Source: Bettongia penicillata ogilbyi
Lineage: Eukaryota; Chordata; Mammalia; Diprotodontia; Potoroidae
NCBI GenBank assembly: GCA_023548195.1
Contig: JAJHZJ010000252.1
Coordinates: 751,501-815,500, forward strand
Length of the DNA stretch: 64,000 nt
Reading direction: 5' to 3'
Below the pieces are notes generated by a model. The model did no database searches and was not told where the DNA came from. It was given only the letters and a program-made list of their open reading frames with translations. Shown here piece after piece: positions 1-12,700 of the stretch. How positions within the stretch are numbered: position 1 is the stretch's first letter; the number at the start of each line of letters is the position of its first letter. Both the position numbers and the translations under genes were made by a program.

Positions 1-219
1 TTAAGTAAAAAAATGTATTGCCATATCAGTCAAAGCGCAGGGTAAATTTTTAAAGCTAGGTAAAATATTAAGAGAAATCATCTGATAGAGCAAAAGATCA
101 AGAATCTCAAAGAAAATAATGAAAAATGTCAAAACAGAGGAGACTTGTAGTACCAGATAGAACTATACTGTACCATACTCTTCCATACCATACAACACTG
201 TACTGTACTGCTCTGCTGT

Positions 220-760
220 AAAGCAGTGATCTATAAAACTATTTGGTACTGGTTAAAAATTAGAAAAGTTGATCATTGGAAGAAATTGGATAAACAAGAC
301 CCAGAAGCAGTCTGTCACAGTAGAACAGTGTCATAGTGTTCAGTAAACAAACGAATGCCTATTACTGGGATAAAAACTTCCCTGAACAACAACAAAAATT
401 TCTAGGACACTGAAAAGTGAATGGTCATAAAATCGGTTTAGAACAGCATTCCACATCTTATGCCACAGTAAGTTTCAGATTATATGGCCTATTAAAAACT
501 TAGTTCATGAGTAAAAAAGTATCATTTTTATTTAAGGATAGGGAAAAATCCTTAACCAAATGAAGTATAGAGATGATTTTTGAAAAATGAAATGGACACT
601 CTTGAGTACATGAAATTGCAAAGCCTTGTATCTGCACACTCAGTGCAATTAGAAGGAAAAGGTTACCAGTTAACTGGGGGAAATGTGTGCAGTAAATTTC
701 TCTGAGAAAGTCGGATGTACAGACAACTGATCCAGAAAATTAAGAACAAGAGCTATATAT
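220..760 (+). mobile_element. Decayed L1 ORF2 fragment
   Basis: The stretch ttggtactggttaaaaatta, then a copy of the tagtgttcagtaaac segment, then sequence matching the ORF2 region after the reverse transcriptase domain align in order with 5696-6120 of the fuller L1 in this window. It carries many stops and indels and is old. The ends are approximate. Confidence 0.6.
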
Positions 761-1059
761 ACCCTGATAGTTAAATTGTAAATCAATATGAATATCCACT
801 TTAAATTTTTTTTGTTATGAACTAGAAAATAATCAACATGGACATTTCTTTATGCAAAAAGTGGATTGTACATGAGTATGTATAAAATATAGATTTAAAG
901 AAATGTATATATACATATATATGTGTGAATATACATATAAGTATGTGTGTATGTGCCTATATATACATGTTATTGTATGGGTCCCTTTATGAACTTCATT
1001 TTGTTCTTTTCTATGTACTTTTAAATGTTTAACTGATGTGTTTTTTTAATCAGTGGCTT
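761..1059. repeat. AT-rich stretch with TA/TG microsatellite
   Basis: Interspersed TATA, TGTA and TGTG units occur at about 895-970, with no reading frame. Nothing else was recognised here. Confidence 0.5.
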
Positions 1060-2100
1060 TCCCACTTCTTCCCACTCCAGAAATAAAACTTTTCTCTTGT
1101 CATAGAAAAGTATAGTCCAGCAAAATAAATTTGTGTTGTATAGCCCATGCCTGAAAATGCACCTCTCATTCTGCACTTCCCAGTCTCTCCCTCTCTTTTA
1201 AGAGATGAAGACCATTCTTCATCATCCAGAGATGTAGTACTAGGTCACTATATTGATCAGAGTTCTTAAGTCTTTGACAGTTATGATTATTGTATAAGTA
1301 GTTCTTCTGGTTCTGCTTACTTAACTCAGTTTATAACAGTTCCTAGGTGAATCTGTCCTTTTCACCATTTCTTACAATCTAATAATATTCCATCACATTC
1401 ATATACTCTTAACTTGTTCAACCTTTCCCCAATTAATGTACACCAACTGTTTCCAGTTCTTTGTTATAACAGAAAGTACTGGCAATAATATTTGTGTACA
1501 TTTGTGTCCTTTTCTTCTCTTGTATTAGCCTACTAGATGTATTATTGGATCAAAGAATATATACGGTTTAGAGACTTTGGTGATATAGTTCCAAATGACA
1601 AACAGTTGAACCAATTCTCAAGTCCACCAATAATAATACATTAGTTTCCTGGTGTAAGTCCAACTTTTTCTTAATACAGAATCTTTTTAAAAATCTTAGG
1701 CCGATTAATATTTTATTATATTGATATCTATGGTCATTAGCGATACTTATTGTTTCTTTCCTCTGACTTATCTTTCCTTGGTTTCAATATCAAAAACATT
1801 TTTTCCTCATAGATAGATTTTTAGGATAGTTTTTTCCTATTAAAATATGTAAAAGGGAAGGTAATTGTTCTTTGAATATTTGATAGTATTAATTTGTAAA
1901 TTCATCTGGTCCTGGAATTTTTGCCTTTGGGAAATCATTTGTGGCTTGCCAAATTTCTCTTTCTGAAATTGGAATACTCAGATTCTCTATTTCTTATTCT
2001 GATAATTTAGGTATTTTATATTTTTATAAATGTCAATTCTATTTATTTTTGCTAGTATGTAATCCAGCAAAATACTTTTAAGATTACAAGGTGGAAAAAA
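1060..2100 (-). mobile_element. Old L1 fragments, antisense
   Basis: About 1180-1520 resembles the reversed ORF2 C-terminus/3' end seen at 62760-63200 (the taatattccatcacattcatatac and acttgttcaacc segments). About 1855-2095 resembles a reversed reverse-transcriptase region (attcatctggtcctggaa). The order fits one minus-oriented L1 with internal loss. It is highly diverged. Confidence 0.55.
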
Positions 2101-3264
2101 AATGCTCCCCTGCATTGATGAAGAGGTAGTTTCATCATCCTGAAGTCTTTATACCAATGAAATCATAAATCCAGTCTCTACTCCTTACCTTATTGTTTCA
2201 TTATCCATGGTACCTTCAGACATAGTATAGTTTCCTTGTTTATGTCTTTTAATCATATTTATTTTTACCATTGCATGATGACTCTTAACCCTACTTTTAA
2301 AAATTTGACTGAACTAATGAATTTTTCATGTTACCTAGGGGATTCTTGTTTAAAATTTTTTTTTTTTTAAATTCTGCTCATTAATCCTTTTTGTGACTCT
2401 CATGGGGGAGGTTGTCATCCCATTTATGCTTATTGTTACAATTTTTCAGTTGTGTATTTTCTTTCATCGTATCATTTTTACTCTTTCCTCTTTACCAAGT
2501 AAGAGATAGAGAAGGAAGGATTGTGGTCCATCCTTGTAGTATAATTGAAATGTTCTGGTGCAGTTCTTCTCTCTTATTTCGTCATCAGGTTCAGAATTGA
2601 TCCATTTTCTAACACTGTCTTCTTTTTCTTTATTTCCCTATTTATGATCAGCTTTCCAAAGGGGAACTTTTTTACTTGTAACTATTTCCTCTCTTACTTC
2701 ATTCTACTTCTATACCCTGTGCCCGTCCTCATCTGTTTACCTCTTCGGTTTAACATATTTCTATAACAAATTCTATTTATATATATTCAGTCCTATTTCA
2801 TCCAGTTCATATAAGAATGAGATCATGATATGCCTTTTTCCTCCTCTTTTCTTCTATGTTTTTGTATTCTTCCTTTGGAAAACCCAAAATATAAGAAATA
2901 ATAAGTTTCTAAGATATGGAGTCTGAGGAGGGCTCAGAGATGTAGGAGTATATGTGTGATTTCATTCATAGTGGAGACTCTTTGGATGAGGAAAGTCCGT
3001 CTATAACAATGCAGGCCAGCATCTTCTCTGTAATTTATGTTGTTAGAGAGTTGCCAATAGTACTAAGAGGGTAAGCATCTTTCATTGGATCCTGCAGCCC
3101 CTGTTGGATACTAAACTTGGTAATCACTTCTTTGTCAATAGCTCTTCCTAGTCCTGAGACCAGCTCTTTTGTTTCTGAGACCAACTTTCTGTCTACTGTG
3201 GCATGATACCTCCTTCCATTTCTCCATTTCTTCCCTAGTATATCTAAGATCATAAGGCCCATGG
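2101..3264. other. Intron, no element identified
   Basis: T-rich up to about 2880, then balanced. Short open frames on either strand have no recognisable product. Part may belong to the preceding reversed L1. I see no gene. Confidence 0.4.
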
Positions 3265-6200
3265 GTTTAAAACTATAAGGGACAATTAGAGATCATCAGA
3301 ACCAAACCTCACATCTTACATAATTAAGAAACTGAGGGGAGGAGCCAAGATGGCAGAGTGACAGCAACTACTCACCTAACCTCTTATACAGACTCCTTCA
3401 GATACCTCTAAAAAGAAAATCTGACCAAATTTTGGAGGTACAAAATCCAGTAGGAGACAGACTGTGGCAGATTCACAGCCCAGGACAGACTGCAAGGTCA
3501 ATGGGAAGGATCTGTTCTGCAGGGTGGAAAAACCCACAGCATACAGCACAGCACAGAAAGAAGTTAAGGAAGTGGATAAAACTCTGGAAAAGGTAGATAT
3601 TATAGATCTCTGGAGAAAATTGAATGGGGATAGAAAGGAATATACCTTTTTCACAGTGGTACATGGCACATATACAAAAATTGACCATGTTCTCGGGCAT
3701 AAAAACCTCACAATCCACTGCAGAAAGGTAGAGAAAGTCAATGCATCCTTCTCAGATCATAATGCAATAAAAATTATATGTAATGAAAGGTTATGGAAAG
3801 ATAAACCTAAAATTAATTGGAAACTAAATAATCTAATCCCAAAGAAGGAGTGGGTTAAACAACAAATCATAGAAACAATCAACAACTTCATTCAAGAGAA
3901 TGACAGTAATGTGACAACCTACCAGATCTTGTGGGATACTGCAAAAGCAGTTCTTAGGGGAAGTTTTATATCTTTGAATGCCTACATGAATAAAATAGAG
4001 AGAGAGGAGATCAATGACTTGGACATGAAGATGAAAAAGCTGGAAAAAGAACAAATTGAAAATCCCCAAGTAAGTACCAAATTAGAAATACTGAAAACCA
4101 AAGGAGAAATTAAGAAAATTGAAATTAAGAAAACCACTGAACTGATAAATGAAACTAATAATTGGTTTAATGAAAAAACTAATAAAATTGATAAGCTTTT
4201 GGTCAATGTGATTGAAAAAAGAAGAAAACCAAATTACCAATATCAGAAACGAAAGGGGTGAACTCAACTCCAGTGAGGAGGAAATTAAAGCACTAATTAG
4301 AAATTACTTTGCCCAACTTTATGCCCATAAATTCAACAATCTAGATGAGATGGATGAGAATTTTAAAAAATATAAATTGCCCAGATTAACAGAAGAAGTT
4401 GAATACTTACACAACCCCATCGCAGAAAAAGAAATTGAAAAAGCCATCAATGAACTCCCTAGGAAAAGGTCTCCAGGAACAGATGGATTTACAAGTGAAT
4501 TCGATCAAACATTTAAAGAACAGTTAATTCCACTATTATATAGACTATTTGGGAAAATTGGGGAAGAAGGGGTCCTCCAAAATTCTTTTTATGATACAAA
4601 TATGGTTTTGATACCTAAACCAGGAAGAGACAAAACAGAAAAAGAAAATTATAGACCAGTTTCTCTAGTGAATATAGATGCAAAAATTATAAATAAGATT
4701 TTAGCAAAAGGAATACAAGAACTTATCATGAGAATAATACATTATGATCAGATAGGATGCATACCAGGAATGGAGGACTGGTTCAATACTAGGAAAACTA
4801 TTAGCATTATCAGTCATATCAACAACAAAATTAACAGAAACCACTTGATTATCTCAATAGATGCAGAAAAAGCTTTTGACAAAATACAACACCCATCCCT
4901 ATTAAAAACACTGGAGAGCATAGGAATAAAGGGAACTTTTCATAAAATAATAAGCAGTATCTGCCTAAAACCTTCAGCAAGCATTATAAGCAATGGAGAT
5001 AAGCTAGATGCATTTCCAATAAGATCAGGGGTGAAACAAGGATGTCCATTATCACAACTGTTATTCAATTTGGTACTAGAAATGTTAGCTGTAGCAATTA
5101 GACAAGATAAAGAAATTGGAGAAATTAGACTAGGCAAAGAAGAAACTAAGTTATCACTCTTTGCAGATGATATGGTGATATGCTTAGAGAATCCCAGAGA
5201 TTCAAGTCAAAAACTAATTGAAATAATAAATAACTTTGGCAAAGTTGCAGGTTACAAAATAAACCCACACAAATCTTCTGCATTTCTATATATTACTAAC
5301 AAAGCCCAACATCAAGAGATAGAAAGAGAAATCCCATTTTAGGCACTATAAAATATTTGGGAGTCTAGCTACCAAAACAAACCTAGGGACTATATTAACA
5401 CAATTATAAGACACTTTTTGCATAAGTAAAGTCAGATCTAAGTAAGTGGAAAAACATCAGTTGCTCGTCGGTAAGCTGAGCCAATATAATAAAAATGACA
5501 ATTCTACCTAAATTAATTTACTTATTCAGTGGCATAGCAATCAAACTATCAACAAATATTTTCTAGAGCTGGAAAAAATAATATCAGAATTCATGTGGAA
5601 GAACAAAAGGGCCAGAATCGCAAGGGAATTAATGAAAAGAAATGCCAGGGTAAGTAGCTTAACCTTACCAGATCTCAGCAGCAATCATCAAAACCACTTG
5701 GTACTGGCTAACAAATAGAGAGGTAGATGAGTGGATAGGTACTCAAGACACAGTAGTCTATGAATATAACAATGTAGTGTTCAGTAAACCCAAGGACTCC
5801 AACTTCTGGAATAAGAACTCACTGTTTTAGAAAAACTGCTGGGAAAACTGAATAACAATGTGGTGGAAACTAGGTATAGACCAATGCCTGACACCATACA
5901 CAAGAATAAAGTCCAAATGGGCACACGATATAGGTATAAAGATTGATGCTATGGACAAATTGGTGGAGCAAGAAATAGTGTATTTATTAGATTTATGAAG
6001 TAGGGAAGAATTTTTGACTAAAGAAGTGATAGAAGGCATTATGAAGTGCAAGATGGATAATTTTGATTACATTAAACTGAAAAGTTTTTGCACAACCAAA
6101 CCCAGTGCAACCAAGATTCAGACGGATGCAGAAAACTGGTAAAGAATTTTTGCAGCTAGTGTCTGATAAACGTCTCATTTCTAAAATATATAGAAAACTG

Positions 6201-7245
6201 AATCAAATGTACAAAAATACAAGTCATTTCCCAATTGATAAATAGTCAAAGGATATGAACAGGCATTTTTCAGAGGAAGAAATTAAAGATAGCTATAGTC
6301 ATGAAAAAATGCTCTAAATCACTATTGATTAGAGAGATGCAAATCAAAACAACTCTGAGGTACCACATCAGACCCATCAGATTGGCAAACATGACAGAAC
6401 AGCAAGATGATAAGTGCAGGAGAGGATGTGGGAGAGTTGGAACACTAGTTCGTTGTTGGTGGAGCTGTGATCTGATCCAACCCTTCTGGAGAGCCATTTG
6501 GAACTACGCCCAAAGGGCTATCACTTCTAGGACTGTATCCCCAAGAGATCATAAAAATGGGAAAGGGTCCCACATGTACAAAAATATTTATAGCAGTAGT
6601 CCTTATGGTGGCCAAAAACTGGAAATCGAGGGGATGCCCATCAGTTGGGGAACTGCTGAATAAATTATGGTGTATGAATGTAATGGAGTACTATTGTGGT
6701 ATAAGAAATGATGAACAGGAAGACTTCAGAGAGGCCTGGAAAGACTTATATGAGCTGATGCTGAGCGAAAGGAGCAGAACCAGGAGAACTTTGTGCACAG
6801 CAATGACCACAGTGTATGAGAGCTTTTTCTGGTAGACTTGGAACTTTGCTGCAATGCAAAGACTTAAAAAATTTCCAGTGGTCCTTCCACATCCAGAGAA
6901 AGAACTATGGAATTCAATTGCAGAATATAGCAGATTATTTTCTTTCATATTACATTTTGTTTTGTTATATGATTTCTTCCATTCATTTTAATTTGTCTAC
7001 ATAGCATGACTATAGTGAAAATGTATTTAATAGGAATGTGTGTGTAGAACCTATATAAAATTGTATGCTGTCCCAGGGAGGGAAGGAAAAGATAGGGGGA
7101 GGGAGAGGAAAAAAATTAAGCTATTTGGTAGTGATTGTAGAACACCAAAAATAAATAAAATTAATAGAAACTGAGGTTCAAACACGTTTGCGGAGTTGCA
7201 CAGGTAGTAAGTGTCTAAGGTGGGATTCTAACCAAAATCACTTTG
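3265..7245 (+). repeat. MIR-like SINE split by an L1
   Basis: The sequence at 3265-3336 (gatcat then aagaaactgag) continues at 7176-7245 (gttcaaacacg...ttgcacaggtagtaagtgtc), which together read as one MIR-type SINE. The 3.8-kb L1 sits between them, duplicating agaaactgagg at 3327-3337 and 7166-7176. This dates the L1 as younger than the MIR. Confidence 0.7.
3337..7165 (+). mobile_element. L1 retrotransposon with an internal deletion
   Basis: It starts with the L1 5' end (gaggagccaagatggcagag), keeps only about 215 bases of 5'UTR, and then jumps near 3555 into the ORF2 endonuclease domain (SDHNAI motif at about 3757-3774). The reverse transcriptase follows, with FADD at 5160-5171 and an open frame at 4212-5342. 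After a stop at 5340 the rest of ORF2 is in broken frames. The C-terminal domain (about 6301-6835) keeps the CWW zinc-knuckle-like motif (RRGCGRVGTLVRCWWSCD) and the WKSRGCPS...MEYYC motif. A 3'UTR with a G-rich tract (7073-7110) and A-rich tail ends it. ORF1 is missing. The copy is dead: frameshifts and no ORF1. A target duplication of 11 bases flanks it. Confidence 0.9.
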
Positions 7246-7319
7246 ACTGTAACTCCAGTGCTATCACCACTATACAATATTTACTTCATTCTTCCTTATT
7301 TCTTCCTTAGTATTATTCC

Positions 7320-7548
7320 CTTCTCCTGGGTAGCATGGTAGGTAGAGTACTGGCCTTGGAGTCTGTAAGACTCCAAATCTGACCTCAGACACTTACTAGT
7401 TGGGCAAGTCTCTTAAACTGTTAGCCTCAGCTTCCTCAACTGTAAAATGGGGGTAATAATAGCACCTACCTTTCAGAGTTGTTGAGAGGATCAGATGTAT
7501 ATTTGTAAAACACCTTTCACATAGTAGGCTCTATATAAATATTCATTC
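7320..7548 (+). repeat. tRNA-headed CORE-type SINE
   Basis: Contains tRNA-like head remnants (gtagagtactggccttggagtc), then the conserved core (cctcagacacttactagttg, tcctcaactgtaaaatggg) and an end with an MIR/L2-like tail (tagtaggctctatataaat). It is about 230 bases and diverged. Confidence 0.75.
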
Positions 7549-7849
7549 TCTTTCCTCCTTTCCCCTCTCTTCTTCCTTTTTCTTTCCTTTCCTAAAACCA
7601 AAACAAAACAAAATCACTACAGAGCCCTGGGTTTGTCTTTCTGAATTCTCTCTGACCCATTCTGAATGGACAACTCCCCCTTACCCCCATTATATAAATA
7701 AATATTTATTTTGCTGCACTCTGAATGTTTTGACAATTTTGTTTTTTAATTGTTCAGTTATGATAAAGGAGGGAGAAATTAGAAAACGAAAAAAGTGTTA
7801 AAATGTTATTTATAATTCAGCTGTTTTAGACACATCCTCATAGGAATGT

Positions 7850-7990
7850 TGTAATCATCAACAAGCATTTAATAAGTGCCTCCTTTATGCTAGGCACTAG
7901 CAATGCAAAGACAAATCAACATTTTGTCAGGAGAGACAGCATGTACCTATTTAAGCATATAAAAAATGTAGAAAATAAATACAAGGTATA
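7850..7990 (-). repeat. L2 fragment, antisense
   Basis: The segment caacaagcatttaataagtgc then atgctaggcac is the reverse of the L2 3' terminus. Only the end is recognisable. Confidence 0.5.
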
Positions 7991-8759
7991 TTATGTGAGG
8001 GGAAGGCACTTGCAACTAGAAGTGAGAAGGTATCTGGAGAGGATTTGTGTGGAGAAGATGACTTCTGAGCGCTGGAGAAAAGATGGATTCTGCAAGGCAG
8101 AGTTAAGGAAAGGGCAGCGCAGGGAGGCCATATGGTACTAGTGTGCAAAACAGCTACAAGTCTAATTTGGCTGGACTACGAGGGAAATCTGATACAGTTT
8201 TCCCTTTGACATGAAGAGAAGTAATGCATAAATCTGAAAAAGTAGGTTCCTGCTTATTTAGCCAATAATGTGGCTTACTAATATTACTCTGCAACACAAT
8301 TGTTATTTATGAAACAGATCCTTTGTGAAAATTCATCCTGTGTCATAAAATAGTGACTTCATGTCTTTATCTTGGCAATAACAGCAGTACTGAAACTCCC
8401 AGGTTCCACGAGTTATAGGACCTCAGTGATTTTAGTACTGTTGAGATATTCAGAATATGTTTCTTATTAAGATACGCTTAGTTCTCTCTCTTAGATTCTT
8501 GTTCTCAAGTTTTCTGAGACTCTACAGGTTCCATATAACTTTTCTACTGTTAGAAAATTTAAAAGGCAGTGTTGCCCAGAGATGGAATTGACCTTGAAAA
8601 GGGAAGGAAGTCATAGTATATCTTTCTATCATCTGTTTGAAATGATTAGACTGAATTATTTTTGACTAGGTACAGAGGTATTAAAAGAGAAAAAGAAAAT
8701 GAGATGTGACTACTCTGAGAATATTCAAAAGCATTATAAAATGGAAAACATTATCATTT

Positions 8760-9235
8760 ATCCCTATTCTCTGTAATCTCCCTTATCTTCTACTTGTTCC
8801 CATTAGTACCCTCCATTTTAGCTAGAACTCTCTGATAGAATGTGCCATGCTCCTTTCTTTCTCTGAGACTTTCTTCCTGCTTCTCACTTTTCTTGGAAGA
8901 TGCTCGCTCTTCTCTAAGTTTATCAGAATCCTTCAGGGCTCAGCCCAAATCCCACCTTCCTCACAAAGAGTTTATCTAACCACTGTCATCCACACTTATT
9001 TCTTCTTTCTCTAAAATCTTGTGGTACTTAGTATCTGTATCGTTTCATTTATCCCTTACCTACATAGGCAGTATTGACTCCTTTCACTGGAATTTCTTTC
9101 CATTTACACTGTTACATCTTTATCTACATAGTTATTTGCTCATTGTCTCCCCATTAGATTATAAGCTCTTCAAGACCAGAGGCTATGTCTTTGTATTCCT
9201 GTCAGTTTGTATAGCTCCCAGCACATAGTAACTCT
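8760..9235 (+). mobile_element. L2 LINE 3' end
   Basis: Diverged L2 3'UTR in the sense direction: tctccccattagattataag, then gctcttcaagaccagaggc, then cccagcacatagtaa. No coding potential. A short reversed L2 end follows at 9275-9330 and further L2-like sequence at about 9340-9600. Confidence 0.65.
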
Positions 9236-9611
9236 TTTAGAAATTACTGGCCCAAATTTGCAACCTCACCATCAGTCAACAAGCATTTATTTATTAAGTG
9301 CTTTCCATATGCCAGACACTATGCTAACTTCAGCTTCTCATTTCCATTCGCTGCACAGAACCAGTTGCCAAATTTTACTGGGTTTTTTTTTCCAGTTTTG
9401 TGCATATTTCCTCTTATCTCCACTCAAACAGCTACCAATCTAATTCTGTAAATTACTACCTCTTGCCTGAGCACTTACAATAGCCTCCTCTCCTCAAATC
9501 TCTCCCTATTCTTACTTTCCAAACAGGTACCAAAATGATATTCCTAAAGTAGACATCTGTGTTCCTTGTCTCTTCAGTTTAACACTAGTTGTCTGTTACC
9601 TAGTAGCAGAT

Positions 9612-9848
9612 ATTCGGAGCGGTTGGTGGCGCAGTAGATGGAACACTAGGTGTCAGACACTTCCTAGCTGTGTAACCCTGGGCAAGTCTCTTAAGCTTTG
9701 CCTCAGTGTCCTCATCTGTAAAATGGGGATAACAGAAGCACCTCCTACCCAGGGTTGCTGTGAGGATCAAAGGTGATAGTAATCGTGAAGCACTCAGCAC
9801 ACTGCCTAGCACATACATGGTCAGCACTGTGTAAATGCTGCTGTCACC
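9612..9848 (+). repeat. tRNA-headed CORE-type SINE
   Basis: Head ggttggtggcgcagtagatgg, core gtgtaaccctgggcaagtc and ctcatctgtaaaatgggg, tail cctagcacatacatggtca. Same family as the copies at 7320 and 17262. Confidence 0.8.
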
Positions 9849-12189
9849 AGTATAGTTGGCTAGTGACATGGGAAACTATCCTAAGTCTGTGAGTATGTGG
9901 TATGTCTTAGATCCATCACATGTTTTGTTTTAACTGTCTATCTTCAGTTACTTATCTGTGTGAATATACATGATATGTATGAAATATATATAATATTTAA
10001 TATTAATAAGTAAATATTAATGATATACGAAAATCTTGGTCCGTGAGCAAGTTTTTGATGGAAATGATATTCACAAGTGAATTGCAAATGGAAAAGCATT
10101 TACTGTGTACCAGGAATTATATGAGCAGTAGGGATAGAGTTAAAAAAGACAGTCCCTGATCTCAAGGATATCCCTTAATTAGGGAGACAGTACATATAGG
10201 GAGGGAGGTTCTGTTGTAGGGCAGATAGATCAGGTCACATTCACTTATCCAATTACCTTTCTCTGTTTTCTTTCTCTGTGAATATTCACCCCTTTCCAAA
10301 CCTTCAGGTGATGTAAAAATTAATTTGGCCCATTTTATCAATTCATCTAAACTCAGTTTTGTTTGGTTTAGGGGTGGGGATTTATGGGTCTAAATTCAGG
10401 TTCTAAACTAAAGATATTTATTGCATTCATATGGTTATTGTAGGGACTCATATCATTTAGCATGTGTTGTCTTTCAGCTAGAGTGTTTTGGAATATATTT
10501 AAAACATTGTTGTTTTCTCTCTGAAGTTTTCCTTAAGGGTTTTGCATTTTTGTCGGATCTTTGCAGATATTTTAGTCAAAACTTTTTTTAAAAGGAAATA
10601 AACATGAGTGTTTCTAGACCACAGAACAGAATGATGTTTGTAGATTTGTCTAAGAACTATTATTTTTTAAAATCATAACTTCAAATCTAAGAAGTTCCTA
10701 AAGTGCCTACTATCTACTCGTTTCCACTACACTCCCTCTTTCCCTAATTTAAATTCTGTTTATACAGACCAGAAATTTTTAAAGTTTTTAAATTTTAAAG
10801 AACTTCTTACCAAAATCATGTAATTTCAGCTGTTCCTTAAAATTGTATTATGCTTAATACAAATCAGATGAGAGTATGTATGACTAATTTTCAGTTCAAT
10901 GACAATATTTAAGCTCTTTCCTTTATCCTAATCAAGTAAAAGACCAACCTAAAAAAGTTACTTAATTCTTTGAGGATACAATTGAAACTGTAACTGTAAA
11001 TGATTTCTTATTTATCCAAAATAACAACTAAATAAAAAGGCAAAACAATTAAATATCTTAGGATATTTGAAGGATACTTTTGTACGAGGGTTCTTAACCC
11101 TTTGGATTTCTTGAATTGCACGGTGAGAAGGGAGTGTAGAAATCACATTTAATTTTCACTAACATCTTAACTCAAATTTAGCATTTCCTTCAATTATTGT
11201 AAAAACATTATACAAATGAAGGAGTCCATAGGCTTCATCAGACTGTCAAAATCCATGCCAGAAACAAAAAGGGTTAAGAATCTGTTTAGTTGTCACTTTG
11301 TACACCGTTGGCCAGCAGGGGGCAGTATATGACTAAATCTTGTAAGAACTTCTTTAACTAGACACCAGACTAGAGAAACCTCGTTTAAGTCTGATCCTTG
11401 TAACAATAGAAAGACAAGCTCCAGAAATTTATCTCATTTTCACAGAAGTAAAAAGACAAATGACTGAAAAGAAAAATATATGTTGTATTTCTCAGCTTAA
11501 GAAATAGAAAATTTGAGAAACTTTTAAAAACAGGGAAAAAATCAACTAAGAAAAATAAATATGACTAATGTGGTGCTGTCTTAATACCAGTCTGATCTTT
11601 TGAGTTGTTTTGTTCAGTAGGGGTCAGAGGTCGTAATTAATATTTATATTCCTTCTGACAATGTTCGTATCTCAAGTCCTCAAAGCTTCAAAATGGTAAT
11701 GGAGTGTCTGAGCTACTTGGTCATTTAATGTCATAATTGCAGTTATTCTATGTTCTTATAAAATATCTTACTCTATCCTTCTGTATTTTTATTTCTGACT
11801 TACCAGGTTTGTTATTTACTTCCATTCCTATGCACCAGACATTTTATAATAAAATTGTTATAGTATCACTCACTTTTAACATAGAAAATTTGATTAAATT
11901 CATCTTGCCTGTGAATGCATATGAATATTCAATTTTATTGTAACCAAGTTATTTCCTTTGGAATTTTTCCCAAGGTGACATCCAATTTATTTTTTTTTAA
12001 ATAATCATGGTCACATTTATATAGAATTTTCATTTCTCTGGTTCTAGACTGTTACCCCTCACCCATCTAATGTAAGTCATTTTAAAATTTTCTTCCATCT
12101 CATTCATCCATTATTATTCATTTAGATCACCTATATTGGAAGTGAACAGTGAGGTCTTTTGGGAAAGGGAAGAGGAACTTAAAGAATTG
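9849..12189. other. Intron with few repeats
   Basis: A reversed L2 end is visible at about 10085-10200 (tactgtgtaccaggaattat). A CTCF-like motif lies at 11312-11325. Otherwise the sequence is AT-rich and unique-looking, with no reading frame that resembles a protein. Confidence 0.45.
11309..11328 (+). promoter_or_regulatory. CTCF-like binding motif
   Basis: The core ccagcagggggcag at 11312-11325, preceded by tgg and followed by ta, fits the CTCF consensus CCASYAGRKGGCRS at every position. I could not assign the surrounding sequence to a repeat. CTCF binding here is an inference from the motif alone. Confidence 0.55.
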
Positions 12190-12300
12190 GGTGAGCCTTT
12201 TGCAAGACCTTGGCCCAAATCCTAAAGATACATAGGAGTTTTGTGACCCTGAGCAAGTCACTTAACCTCCCTTGAGTTCTCAATCTGTTTTCCTATAAAC
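12190..12300 (+). repeat. SINE core fragment
   Basis: The segment gtgaccctgagcaagtcact then taacctccc matches the core of the CORE-type SINEs. The head and tail are degraded. Confidence 0.55.
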
Positions 12301-12454
12301 TGGTGAAATCATTAGATTCAGATGAGATAAAAGATGTGTTTTTGTTTTTATTAACATAAGTAGCTATAGATTCCCAATTCTTTCCCTCTGATTTTTTTCC
12401 TGTACAGTTATTTGGGGATAAATGAGTCATGCAGGGCATATGCGGATAACTCTT

Positions 12455-12700
12455 GTGCATGTGGTTTGGTTTTGTTTTTTCATTCATGTTCAACTCTTCA
12501 TGACCCCTTTGGGGTTTTCTTGGCAAAGATACTGGAGTGGTTTACCATATCCTTTTCCAGCTCATTTTACGGATGAGGAAACTGAGAAAAAAAGGGTTAA
12601 GTGACTTGACCAGAGTCACACAGCTAGTGTCCAAGGCCAGATTTGAACTCAGGAAGGTGAGTCTTAACACTCTATCCACTGAACTACCCTAGACAACTAC
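12455..12700 (-). repeat. tRNA-headed SINE with RTE-like tail
   Basis: Reversed copy: the tail (caactcttcatgacccctttggggttttcttggcaaagat) comes first, then the core (gatgaggaaactgag...tcacacagctagtgtc), then the head (ctctatccactgaactaccc). Same family as 25385-25640 and 35711-35962. Confidence 0.85.

Noticed and set aside
4212..5342. 376-codon open frame that could be read as a host reverse-transcriptase gene
   Set aside because: It is the L1 ORF2 reverse-transcriptase part of the 3337-7165 element, lacks a proper start, and is followed by frameshifts.
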